A stretch of DNA of 64,000 nucleotides from Paramacrobiotus metropolitanus (Eukaryota; Tardigrada; Eutardigrada; Parachela; Macrobiotidae): NCBI RefSeq assembly GCF_019649055.1, contig NW_026570295.1, positions 434,001 to 498,000 of the forward strand, read 5' to 3'. The notes beneath the pieces were generated by a model. The model was given only the letters and a program-made list of their open reading frames with translations. It was not told the origin of the DNA and did not search any database. This document shows, piece after piece, positions 13,694 through 24,290 of the stretch; position 1 is the stretch's first letter; each line of letters begins with the position of its first letter. A program made the position numbers and the translations under genes.

Positions 13694-14526
13694 TTACTGA
13701 GCAACAGCTTCCCATTCTACAGGAGCAGCTTCCGGGGCGGCTACTGCCGGTGATTTGATTGGCGCGGCCTCTAATGCAGCCGAAGCGAAATTGCACGCTG
13801 CCGGATACAACGGCACGGTCATTTTTCGGGCAACGTCATCAGCAACGGCACATCGGCGTTTTGGTAGAGACGGCTGTAGTAATAATCGTAGAAAGAGGAT
13901 GTCCTGCTGCAGTCGATCCACACTGAACTACCCGTCTCGGACCAGGGTGATCTGGTTGAACACCCCATGCAGTCGTCGAAAAGTAAAAGCATGTAGAGTG
14001 TCTTAGAGTCATGTTGGGCCAAAGATGCAAGGTCTCATTGCCGTTAACGTCGTAGCGGTGGAAGTCTGCAAGGCAGACCTGCATCATAAATCACTACGTG
14101 GCTTAAGTACTCAGGCAGCGGAAAACAAAGGTAGTATCCGCATCGGAGCCGGGCGGAAGGGTGCCGCTGCAAGTAAACCCATAGGAGCTTTGCTTTGCTG
14201 TCATCTGAGGAGGGTTGGATAATCTTGATCGACCTGGGAGGTAGCGAAGTTATATATACTGGTTAGGAACACTCAGTACATCCGTTCCACGCAGCCTGTC
14301 CAATGTCCCAAAGGCACATCACCGCAAGAGTTCTGGCCATAGGTCTCCACAGCCCGTTTGCTCTGTAGTCGGAGAAATTAGAAAATGCTTTACTTGAAAA
14401 AAAGGCTATACAGATACGTACTTTGATTGTACGGTGTTCCTCATAACTATGTACCTGGAGATTGGCGACTGCAACCACGGCAGTGATAATCAGGAATGAT
14501 TGTACAATCAAACAAAACTGCTTCAT
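13694..14526 (-). pseudogene. Dead CBM14 cuticle-protein gene
   Basis: This is a decayed paralogue of the genes at 15482-16322 and 18277-19094, in the same orientation. A signal-peptide exon can still be read from 14526 and ends with a possible donor (CTCCAG|GTACAT). Exon 2 around 14100-14350 is barely recognisable. In exon 3 two of the six chitin-binding cysteines are changed (RCD to RYD, LCP to LWP). In exon 4 the next cysteine is Arg, one Trp is Gly and the neighbouring Trp is a TAG stop near 13935. Frameshifts follow, after which the family tail is recognisable in pieces. The TATA box and upstream module at 14573-14662 are still present. It is most likely a non-functional tandem duplicate. 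Confidence 0.8.
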
Positions 14527-14572
14527 TGTAGACTGCCGATTATACCGCGAAATTCGCTATTTCTTTTATAGG

Positions 14573-14662
14573 TACAAAGACAATTTCTATTTCACTTCGA
14601 AGTCGGCCAGCGCGTTAACTTCCGGAGCATTGTATAACGATCATTAGAATAAAGGCTAACGA
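14573..14662 (-). promoter_or_regulatory. Promoter module of the dead CBM14 gene
   Basis: A TATA box (TATAAAAGAA read on the minus strand) lies at 14571-14580, followed upstream by the GTTAACGCGCTGGCC block at 14606-14621 and a second, weaker TTAGCC/GTTAACG-like site near 14655. The same layout precedes the four intact paralogues. Confidence 0.6.
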
Positions 14663-15481
14663 TTCGACTATAGAACAAAAACGCCTCGAGTTAATTAGAG
14701 CGGCAACGAAATGGTAGGATCAGTGTGAAAATTTAACCTTGTGTGCACAACACACCCAGTCACCCCACTCTCTTACTTTTTCGGTATGCGATACAGACTA
14801 CGTTTTCGATCTATATAATAGACAAGCAGTTTTTCTAGCTTGCTTTAATCGATTAATATTACGGTTTTCATTCCTAGTGGAATTTTATTGACACCAGTAA
14901 GTAAATGAACGAAAAGTCATCACTTTCCATGCTGCTACCGTCAGATCGGTCGGCAATTACTTAACAGAAAATTAGCGCTCTGGAACCAGATTGCGAAGTC
15001 GGACTTCATTTATGCAGACGTTAATTGCTTTGGCCTTGAGCTTGTGAATTAGCGTTCGTCGACTTGTAGGCTGCATGTAGTCTGTTTTTGTTAGCGCTTC
15101 GTTGATTTTTCTCACTACAAGCATGACGAGAATAACATTTTTTCCAGTTCAAAGTTATCGTAACAATTAACATACTTCGCATGCAAGAATAATTTCATTT
15201 TGTTAACGAACTCCGTGTTGGACACGGTATCTCGCCGGAAATTTGTTAACTAGAACGAAGTACGAAGCAAAAAGTGGAGTGAGCGGAATGGAACTATTAA
15301 AAATCCGTGGTCATACTAGTTCTTTTAATGCTTACTTTTTCTTCAAGCAAGCTCAAAGCATCCTTCGTACAGACATCACATTCAATGTTCAAATGTTACA
15401 GTCAATTGTTACAAAATCTGTGCAGTGTAGGAGAAACAAGATCGGAAGTCGACAGCGAGCCGAAGGTCACGACCGCCTCAT

Positions 15482-16322
15482 CTACTGAGCAGCAGCCTCC
15501 CCTTCAGCAGGAGCAGCTTCCGGTGCTGCTTCAGCGGCAGGAGCCTCGGCAGGCGCGGCTTCCTCCGGCGCCGGAGCGGCAACCTCCACACGGCCGGACG
15601 CAACAGCACCGGTCATTTTTCGGACAACGTCATCCAGCAGCGGCACATTGGCGCCCTGATAGAGACGGCTGTTGGAGTAGTCATCGAACTGGGCGGCCTT
15701 GCTGCAGTCCACATTGAACCACCAGTCGCAGACCAGGGTGATGGAGTTGAACACCTACAAACACACACCCACCAATCAGCGTTCAGTCGTTGACCAATGA
15801 AAGCTCGTGGTGTCATACGCTCATGTTGGGGCACAGGTACGAGGTCTGGTTGCCGTTAATGTCGCAGCGGTGGAAGACTGCAAGATAAACAGTTAATGAG
15901 CAAAAAGCCTGTTGTACTGGTCGCGTGGTGGCGTACCCTGGCAGCGGGAATCCGCGGAATTGTCAGCATAGAAACCTGGCTGATGGGTGGTGCTGCAGTC
16001 GAAGCTGCTGGGCGGAATGACGGCATTGTTGGGGTAATCTTGGCCAGCCTGGGCGGTGGCGATCAGGTTGTACTGGTCGGGCACGCTCAGTCTGGATTTT
16101 CCACGCAGTTGGTCCAATGCAGCAAAAGCCAACGGATTCTGGGTTTTCACAGCTCGCTTGCTCTACAGTTGCCCAAATAAGAAAGTGACTTACTTGGAAA
16201 AGTCTGCATGTATAAGGAAATTTTGCCTGTACTGTGTACGGTTATGCATAATGACTGCGTACCTTAATACTGGCGGCAGATGCCACAGCGACCACGGCAA
16301 GAAGAACCAGGGCGGATTTCAT
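15482..16322 (-). CDS. Secreted one-CBM14 cuticle-type protein, 205 aa
   Basis: Exons are 16322-16263, 16162-15937, 15877-15819 and 15754-15482, with GT-AG junctions and phases 0, 1, 0. The first 20 residues form a signal peptide (hydrophobic VLLAVVAVASA core). A basic SKR follows and may be a processing site. A DYPNNAVIPPSSFDC lead-in runs into six cysteines with the spacing of the chitin-binding type-2 (peritrophin-A) domain and an aromatic WWFNVDC end. The C-terminal tail of about 60 residues is rich in Ala, Glu and Pro (AEAAPEAAPAE). One CBM14 with this lead-in matches cuticular proteins analogous to peritrophins (CPAP1-like). The expected role is binding chitin in extracellular cuticle. 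Its nearest relative here is the gene at 62499-63366, which shares FNS and CDWWFN and ends in GEAAAQ. Confidence 0.88.
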
Positions 16323-16446
16323 GGTGATTATGCTTGAAATTAGGCCGTTAGTATCCAACTGAACGTTGTTACGTTGCTGCTAATTAATTAGCTACCTGGA
16401 CTGTTTGGATACCTGACTGCTGATTCTGTCGTTTGATTCACAGTTC

Positions 16447-16575
16447 TTTTATACGCATCAGGTCTGTACTCCACTTCGAACTTGGCGAGCGCGTTAACTT
16501 CCGCAGCGCTGCATAATAATCGTTAATTATTAGAAAATGAAGGTTAACGATTCCACCATAAAACAAAAGCGCCTC
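16447..16575 (-). promoter_or_regulatory. Promoter module of the CBM14 gene at 15482
   Basis: Read on the minus strand, a TATA box (TATAAAAGAA) lies at 16444-16453, about 120 bp upstream of the ATG. Upstream come a GCGGAAGTTAACGCGC block (16492-16507), a second GTTAAC followed by CTTC (16541-16550) and a TTAATTAACTAGAGG block near 16572-16586. Confidence 0.7.
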
Positions 16576-16599
16576 TAGTTAATTAATCAGAGCAAAGTC

Positions 16600-18180
16600 A
16601 CACTGAATGTTAATGTGGAAAATTTGTCTGCACAAGTTTCACCAATGTCTGCACATTGTATCACTAGCGCGATGTAAAATTAATCCGTTCGAACAGCGTT
16701 GTGTCGTTAGACGAATAAATTCACCTTTTTTCGCCTAAACACCTCATCGGTGGTGTTTACACAATCCAAAATGACTTTTTTATGACTCGAATAAGTTAGA
16801 GAACAAAACTGTTGTCATCACATTTACCGTAGTTACTTACTCAAAAATCGAGCCGGTAACAAACGTACCATCTGCGCACTGCAGACAAATTGCGCACGCA
16901 GCTAGAACTTTTATACTCTGCAGAAATTATTCGCGTATGTGCATACAGATATATGCGTTTGTAGGCAAAAAAAATTTCAAGAAATTTCCAAGGATAAAGT
17001 TTGTCAATACCGGCGTCTTTTCGCTGTTGCACCTTAGGAACACTTCCCCTCCTATCTTCCCAGCCGGATGGTTCATACACACTCCCTTTTTTGCATCAGC
17101 GTGCTTATATGAGTTACAGATTGCAAAAATGCTATTTAAAGCATTTTTTTATATACAGAGGGTGAGTCAGTTAAGTTGTCACAATTTTTCATAAATTTAT
17201 TATAATCTCCACACAGATTGCTTTTCAGAGGTGCTCCATCTGAAAGACCTTTCTCTAAATCATCAACGTAACACATTTTCTCCTAGTACCAAGCATTTTT
17301 CGACTACAACGGACAATTGTCTGCGCGACAGCCAACAAACCACGAAGCGACGTCCCTAGCTTTCCCTATTAATTTTTTGTTAAATTCCGTTCACTTCACA
17401 ACCCTTATTTTTTAGACACAGTGGGCAGATTTATGAGCATATTTCGCGCAGCTTCGGGAACAACGTGGAAAGAAACGAAAATTCGACATGGTGATACATG
17501 TAGTACTGTAAATAAAGCACTAGAAAGTAGAAATCACATCAATTTCACTGAGTTTTGTATAACGAAACAGAAAAAATCATCCAGTACTGCTAAGGCTGAA
17601 AATTTAAACATGTTTTAAATGTGCAGGGATCTGGCGCGGGAAAATGGCCAAATGGGCCGTCTTGGGGGGGGGGTTGTGGGTAAAACCCGGAAGAAGATGA
17701 CACGAGGTACTTCTTGTGTAGTGCAAGAGAAACTTACAGCATTTTACCTTCTGAGCATCAGTACTTGACGACGTATATTATCTTTGCATGTACAAGTACT
17801 CCCCAAAATATTCCCAGCTCTTGTTCCGTAATACCGTAATACAACGTTTCTAATGCTTCCCGCAAACTTGCCGGCTACTGTTCGTAAAAACCGAGTCTGT
17901 GAACCTTTAAGCGCAAAAGCATGCTGCGGGCCGGAGAGCGGACTTATTGCCATTTCGACTATTTAGGCATTATTTGCCTGAAAGACAGCGGGGTTATCGG
18001 CATTAATTTCCAGATTTATATTTTTCCAGTTTAGATTTTTGAAATTTCGGATAACTAGAAAATTAAGTCTAGCGAGGTAAAGCTTTAACCATTGAGAAAC
18101 CGTCATTATTCTTTTATTAAGCAGTCTTCTTCAGCCACGCACAAAGAATCAGTCATACAGCGATCACATGGATTGTAAAA
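16600..18180. other. Intergenic spacer between CBM14 genes
   Basis: No coding region is recognised. The strand carries an uninterrupted run of G near 17664-17673. A sequence near 17158-17185 (AGGGTGAGTCAGTTAAGTTG) looks like a transposon end, but no inverted partner was found. AATAAA on the minus strand at about 18113-18118 is a plausible polyadenylation signal for the gene at 18277. Confidence 0.4.
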
Positions 18181-18276
18181 TTGTTACAGTCTATTGTTAC
18201 AAAATCTGTGCAGTGTAGGAAAACCTCATCAGAGGCCGACAGCGAGCATGCAGTCCAAAGGTCACAACTGCATGAC

Positions 18277-19094
18277 CTACTGAGCAGCAGCTTCAGCGGG
18301 AGCAGCTTCCGGTGCTGCTTCAGCAGCCGGCGCTTCGGCAGGCGCGGCTTCTTCCGGAGCCGGAGCGGCGACCTCCACTCGGCCGGACGCAACAGCGCCA
18401 GTCACCTTGCGGACAACGTCATCTAACAGCGGCACATTGGCGCCCTGGTAGAGACGGCTGTTGGAGTAGTCGTAGAAAGAGGCGGCCTTGCTGCAGTCCA
18501 CGTCGAACCACCAGTTGCAGACCAGGGTGATTTGATTGAACACCTGCAATCACGGGGAACCCATCAAAAACCCGTCAGCCAATCAGAACTCGCGAAGACG
18601 TACAGTCATGTTGGGGCACAGGTACGACGTCAGGTTGCCGTTGACGTCACAGCGGTGGAAAACTGCAATACAGACTTTTGTTGACCGGCACTGCTGTTGT
18701 AAAGAACCACACGGTAGACTCACTCTGGCAGCGGGAAGTCGCGGAAGGATCAGCATAGAAACCAGGCTGATGGGTGCTGCTACAGTCAAAAGATCCCTGC
18801 TCGATGACGGCATTGTTGGGGTAGTCTTGACCGGCCTGGGCGGTGGCGATCAGGTTGTACTGGTCGGGCACGCTCAATCGGGATTTTCCACGCAGCTGGT
18901 CCAGTGCAGCAAAAGCCAGGGGATTCTGGGTCTTCACAGCGCGCTTGGCCTGCAGTATGCAAAATCAGGAAATGATACCAACATCTTAAGGTGTTCACGA
19001 AAACGTCTCTTAAAAAACGTTGATAATAGTTTACCTTAATACTGGCAGCAGATGCCACAGCGGCCACGGCAAGAAGAATCAGGACGGATTTCAT
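18277..19094 (-). CDS. Secreted one-CBM14 cuticle-type protein, 203 aa
   Basis: Exons are 19094-19035, 18949-18724, 18662-18604 and 18543-18277, with GT-AG junctions and phases 0, 1, 0. Residues 1-20 are a signal peptide and residues 21-23 are AKR, a possible dibasic processing point. The six chitin-binding cysteines are at residues 76, 94, 100, 111, 124 and 132, preceded by the DYPNNAVI lead-in. Residues 133-203 form a low-complexity Ala/Glu/Pro tail after a VASGRVEVAAPAPEE hinge. The product is a CPAP1-like extracellular chitin-binding protein. It is nearly the same as the gene at 46776-47614, and the two belong to a duplicated block of about 2 kb. Its own 3' region carries a conserved word (TTACAAAATCTGTGCAG) also found after the paralogues. 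Confidence 0.9.
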
Positions 19095-19191
19095 GGCGAT
19101 TGTTAAAATCTGACCGTTAATGCCCAGAAAAAAGCTGCTGGTAATTAGGCTGATTGGACCTACTGCTGGTTATTTCGCCGGATTCGCAGTT

Positions 19192-19335
19192 CTTTTATAT
19201 GAAGCCAACCTGTACCACCTCCATTCGAACTTGGCGAGCGCGTTAACTTCCGGAGCTGTGCATAATCTGTATTAGTGTAGAACGAAGGTTAACGGTTTGA
19301 CTGCAGAACATAAGCGCCTCAAGCTAATTAGAGCG
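19192..19335 (-). promoter_or_regulatory. Promoter module of the CBM14 gene at 18277
   Basis: Read on the minus strand, the TATA box (ATATAAAAG) is at 19192-19200, about 100 bp upstream of the ATG. GCTCCGGAAGTTAACGCGCT lies at 19237-19256, a second CCGTTAACCTTC at 19282-19293 and a CTCTAATTAGCTTGAGG block at 19316-19332. CCGGAAGT resembles an ETS-type core and GTTAAC a half-palindrome. The factor involved is not known. Confidence 0.75.
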
Positions 19336-20626
19336 AAATCACGAATGTTAATGTGGAACATTAGGTTTGTACAACACACCCAGTCATCCGTATTGTATCA
19401 CTGGCGCGGTTTCGTATTACCTCTTTAAATTGCTATAATATCTGTAACTGTAAGTGTAGCGAGTTCGCTTAAGCAATAAGCAACCCTAACGACGACGTTC
19501 GCTTAAACAGTAATTACACAAATCATAATGACATTTTGATGACATGAATAAGTGAAAGAACGAATATCAACATGTTTACCGTCGTTACCGTAAAATCGGT
19601 AATTAATTTACGAACAATGCTTTGAAATTGGATTACCGGCTTTTGCAGCATCTGTGCAGATGTCAAATGTCCTGGCCTTGAGCTTGCAAATTACAGCTCG
19701 GCATCTGATTTTGCAGACTCTGCTAATTTTTCCAACTACAAGTGAGCATGAAGGTAACGTCATTCTTTGCATTGCAGAGGAACCGCCGCACCATTAACGT
19801 TTAATATCAAAATACGTTATAATTACTTAAATTGTTAAAACAAATATAACAAAATTTTAAATATCGTTTCAATGGAAATGTGCCGGAACGTACAACTCTA
19901 TCATAAATTCGTGAGCATTCAAGAGAGATTACGCTTTCACCGCTTCTAACGCTAACATTTTTTTTGCGTTGCTTTATGGATTTATCATTTCTGTGAAATA
20001 ACAAAGCCATGACAACCGTTTATTTGCGCTGTACTTGTTAGAACTTTGGACATTTCGCCTAGCAGAAAAGCAAACATAAACAGATTTAGTTGCATTCAAA
20101 GAATGGCAGTTTCCGTTTAGCCAACCGTTGACACACGAGATGTTCTCGTGCAGTAGTACGTACACAATCATAATCGTGTAGAGCAAGACGAAGGGTAAGT
20201 TGGATAACGATCGTAGTTCAAGACCAACATGGACGTGGCCGAGAGTGGCATTAGTCTTTATTTATGACCTCCGAAAAAGCCGCGCATGTTCAGCAGTCGC
20301 TGCTAATTAGGTACATAGCGATATTTTATTTCGGTGTGCAATTTAGTGATTTTATTACACTGTAGCGCGAAGTTCGATCGCTATAATGGATGGATATTAG
20401 GGTACAACTTGTGCTTTTGCAGGTGCAACAATGTTTTACTTGGGACGATTTTATTTTTAAAGAATTATAGAATTTCTGAGGATTCTAATGATACTAACAA
20501 ATTGTAAGAACGAAATGATCAGAGTATAAAGCGGTCGAGAAATCGCCTTGTTAATAACAGAATTATTTATGTATGCAGGGTACGTATATGAGCGTAGTGT
20601 TGTGTCAGAGAAATGGAGTGAATACA

Positions 20627-20846
20627 GGTACTGTACTGCTACCCTGCACTTGTCCATACTTTTGTACGGTATGAGTCCACTGTACTGTAGGCGAGTGGGA
20701 GCTAAAGCCGCTCACGTTCAGTCAGCTGCCTGCAGTCTGCACGCAGTTGCAGGCCGTGTATGTGAATCGTGAAGAGCGCTCATACAACGTACGTGCGCTT
20801 GCACTGCAAAATAAATGGACAAGTGCAGGGTAGCAGTACAGTATAG
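20627..20846. repeat. Inverted repeat, ~28-bp arms
   Basis: The arm at 20627-20655 (ACTGTACTGCTACCCTGCAC followed by TTGTCCAT) recurs inverted at 20817-20845, with about 160 bp between. No target duplication or coding region was found. It may be the remains of a small transposon. Confidence 0.55.
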
Positions 20847-20929
20847 ACTATTTAGCAGGAAATCTGCGTGCAAAAAATATTTAACTGTTTGTCAATTAAT
20901 TTTTTTTCTCCACAACTTGAATTCAAAAA

Positions 20930-21066
20930 GCGTGATGACACTGAGACGTCTCTTGTTATTGTTCTTTGTTAGGCTGTTTGTGATTTTGAGATCCTCCACA
21001 AATCTTGTCGTTGATACTTGGTATGTATTTTTGCTAATGCAGTTGGTGTTCGAGGCACATTTCGGC
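20930..21066 (+). pseudogene. MAM-gene scrap: intron end plus exon start
   Basis: The 3' part of an intron and the first codons of a MAM C-terminal exon (acceptor GCAG followed by LVFEAHFGC) align with 60685-60830, where the exon starts LVIEAQLNARGF. Here the reading frame is lost after a few codons. It marks an older MAM copy that once lay beside the DIRS-like element. Confidence 0.6.
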
Positions 21067-21464
21067 TGTTCTACATAGTTTAACGACGAATGTACATAAT
21101 ACGTATTTAGTAAATTACTCTTTAGTAAGGTTAACTAAAATTGTGAGTTGCTCGTTGTGGTTTGCTACTTGGGATGTCTGATACGTAATCAGACTGTGGT
21201 ATAAATTAAAGTTAATTGTCACTTAGCTAATGTTAAATTGGCGCAATTTACGTATTCCTGTACAGTTGTTTCCCTGTTAATCCCGGCACCGGCAGCATGG
21301 TGCCGTGTGCATTTTGCCTTTCGCGCGTTACAGCTCGCTCTCACTCGCATTCGTGTTTTCGGCTACATTCATGCTGTTACGTTCGAATTTTTGGAATTTC
21401 GCTAAAATCTTCCAGCAATACCCTTCGTGTCGTTAATTAACGGTGATCAGAAGCTTTCTGCATA

Positions 21465-22756
21465 ATGCCAACAAAGAAAAAGCCTAACCGAAACCCGAGC
21501 CCGAAAAAACCGCGCTCTGGCGGCGGCACCAGAGGAGGCCGGGCTCCACAATCCAGGACGCGTCCCAGTCGAAAACGCGACCGATCCCAGTCCCCTGCTC
21601 CTACAATCAGGTCGAAAGAAAGCCGTAGTTGTGGATCCACCGGTACCCGATTTGCAAACCATGATGGTGCGACAGGACCAACAGCAGCGACAAATCCAAC
21701 AGCTCCTGGATATTGTCACACCGCTGACACCCAGGGAGCTTGGGGTTCCCCGGCCTATTTCTCCAGCAGCTGCATCTGTCATCCAGATTGAGTCGCAAAC
21801 GGACGGAAAAAGGGATGTGCACCAGCAGAGGAAGCAGCGGACGCGCGCATTGCCGACGAAGAAGTAAAAGCAGCAGTTTCCAGGAGCCGCTCGTCGTCTC
21901 GCAGCCGCTCACCCGCCCGCCCGCCGATTTTCGACCGTCTGGGTCCACATCCCTGCGGTCATCAACGAAGCGGATACCGCGCATCATCGTCCGCTCGCAA
22001 CGCTCTGCTCGATCGAGCGAAGCACCTGCCAGCAGTCTCCAGCAGGGTTCGCCGGCGACTAGCGGACCTAACGCGGTACGTCGATTCTGATTGCTTGCTA
22101 CCAAAAAACCGGGTGGAAAAACCGAAGGATGGATGCTCCAAGCTGGTAATGTCGAGAGGACACGTCGTGTTAAAGCCAAACGGAGTGCGCGTAGTCGTTG
22201 ACACCTTCACCTCCTGGATCCGCGCCTTCTCCGGTTCCTGGCATACCGCGTCACAATCGTGCCGGAGCTAGCCACGGCCCTGGCTAAGTATCAAGATCTG
22301 ATTGCGGCATACATCAACAGGGGGGTTCCGACCGCCCATTGGCTCTAGTATGACCGGCAATTCAGATCGCTCATGACAAGACACCCTCATGAAGTTGACA
22401 TGTGGGCCCGCCAGCATTACGACACTTATGCCGACTATATTCAGAACACCCTTCCCGAAGAGGCCGCCAACGATAGCACCTCAGAGGGCAAGACGAAAAA
22501 GCCAGCAGCATCCGCAGACAAATGCCGAAATTGCGGAGAAGTGGGACACTTTATTGCCCAGTGCAGGCAACCGCGTCGTGGCCAAGCAGGTTATGTCCCG
22601 CCCTTTCGCCCCACCCCAGCAGCGGTGGGCAACATCTGCCGCAATCATAACTACAGTCACTGCACTGAGCCCTGCAAATATCGGCGCCTTCACGTCTGCG
22701 AGCACTGCCGGGGAAAAGAGCACAAAGCACCCCAGTGTAAGTCCAGAAGTCGCTGA
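21465..22756 (+). pseudogene. Gag-like region of the DIRS-like element
   Basis: The region begins with a basic, Pro/Ser-rich stretch (KKKPNRNPSPKKPR). A frame change leads to QQQRQIQQLLDIVTPLTP and further changes to VDTFTSWIRAFSGFLAYRVT and YDRQFRSL, which match the W-x-R-A-F and Y-x-x-x-F-R landmarks of DIRS gag proteins. The last part (from about 22373) is an open frame with one CCHC knuckle (CRNCGEVGHFIAQC, 22524-22565) and further paired cysteines. At least one nonsense codon (TAG at about 22348) and two frameshifts are present. Confidence 0.7.
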
Positions 22757-22794
22757 GTCGTCGGGAGTTCCTGCAAGCGCTCATACGCCCCTGC

Positions 22795-24290
22795 GTGCTG
22801 ACGCTTTCGCAAGGCTGCTCACGGATCACCCTGACAACCATTTCCGTCAGTTCATCCTCATCATTTTGCGCGCCGGAGCCGACATTCGGTATACAGGACC
22901 GCAACAAAGCCGCTGTACAAATAACTCGCACTCCGCACGAGTTCACCACGATGCGCTCCTGCACAGCATCAGAAAAGAAGTTTCACTGGGTCATACCATT
23001 GGACCATTTTCTTCCCATCCGTTACCCCACTTCGTTGTTAAGGCGCTGGGGTGCCGTCCGAAGAAAGACGGAGGCCATCGGATCATAATAGACCTTTCTC
23101 AATGCTACGGAAACAGCGTTAACGATCACATCAGGGGTGACGAGATGCCCCTGCAGTACTGTTTAGTCAATGACGCCGTACGCCTAGTTGTTACCGCCGG
23201 CAAAGGTGCAGTGATGGCCAAGATGGACGTCAAGTCCGCGTTTCGTATCACTCCCGGCCGGGCGTGCTGACTGGAACCTACTGTTATTTAAAATCAGCGG
23301 TGAGTACTTTTTCGATGTAGTGCTACCATTCGGTTGCCGCTCCTCGCCGTACATCTTTGAGTTTTTCTCCATTGCTATTCACTAGTGTGTGGGAAAGAGG
23401 GCACGGCTGGATACTTTGCTGCACTACGTAGACGATTTCTTCTTTATCGGCAAACCCCGGACGATCGAGTGCGATCTGCTCATGTAGTCCATGAAGGCAG
23501 CGTGCAGCGCGCTTGGGGTGCCCTTAGCTCAGGACAAAACAGAGGGCCCCGCTACTCGGCTGACATTCCTCAGCATAGAGATTGACTCGGTGGCGCAAAC
23601 TCTAAGCCTGCCCCAAATTATGCAGCAAGAAATCTTCGAAACCCTTAAGAATTGGATCGGAAGGGACTCCTGTACCACTAACGAGCTGTAAAGTCTAATT
23701 GGCACGCTATCCTTTGCCTCAAAATGCGAACCATCCAGTCGGCTGTTTTCAAGGCGGATGATAATGCTGCTTTCCGCCTTCCACGGACGTTCCAATATCA
23801 CCCTCACCGACGACTTTCACCGTGACCTGAATTGGTGGAAAACGTTTTTGCCCCAATGGAACGGTACTGCTTCTTTCTGGAGCCTGGCTGGACCACCTCC
23901 GAAGCTTTGCATCTTTACACGGATGCGTCCGCCACGCTCGGGCTGGGAGCCTTTTATAACAACGAGTGGTTCCAGCTGAGGTGGCCGGAGTGGATCTCGC
24001 AAAGCTCGCCATCAATTGAGTACTTGGAGATGGTCCCCGTCCTCCTTGCGGCTATTGTTTGGGGGGACGCTTGCGGCGACGGAAAGTCATTTTTCATACT
24101 GACAACGCCGGCGCTGTGGAGGCATGGGCACACCTGCGCTCCAGCAGCCCGGCGTCCTTGATCTCATGCGGCACTTGACGCGGGCGGCGGCTGACAGTAA
24201 TTTTACCTTAACCTTGAAACACGTTTGTGGCGTTGACAACGGCATAGCTGATGCCTTATCTCGTTTTCAGAAAGAGTGGTTCCGAAAGCT
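22795..24290 (+). pseudogene. Reverse transcriptase-RNase H region of the DIRS-like element
   Basis: The frame from about 22980 reads RT fingers and palm motifs (GCRPKKDGGHRIIIDLS, then AKMDVKSAFRI). It is interrupted near 23262-23268 and continues as DVVLPFGCRSSPYIFE and then the active-site HYVDDFFFIG (YVDD codons 23425-23436). Stops lie near 23382, 23484 and 23688. The RNase H part includes LYTDASATLGLGAF, a downstream Glu (IEYLEMV) and the DIRS-typical terminal motif DNGIADALSRF near 24235. The reading frame changes several times. Confidence 0.75.

Larger units (their letters stand above)
18181..20140. repeat. Left copy of a ~2-kb direct duplication carrying a CBM14 gene
   Basis: The segment matches 46675-48545 in the same orientation: the gene, its promoter, and 1 kb of upstream non-coding DNA (for example the shared words TAAATTGCTATAATATCTGTA and GCGAGTTCGCTTAAGCAA). 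The match fades just past the word GCTTTATGGATTT (19970 here, 48508 in the other copy). Non-coding identity is high, so the duplication looks younger than the split from the other family members. Confidence 0.75.

Noticed and set aside
17155-17250. Possible mariner-type transposon end (AGGGTGAGTCAGTTAAGTTG)
   Set aside because: No inverted partner, TA duplication or transposase was found nearby.
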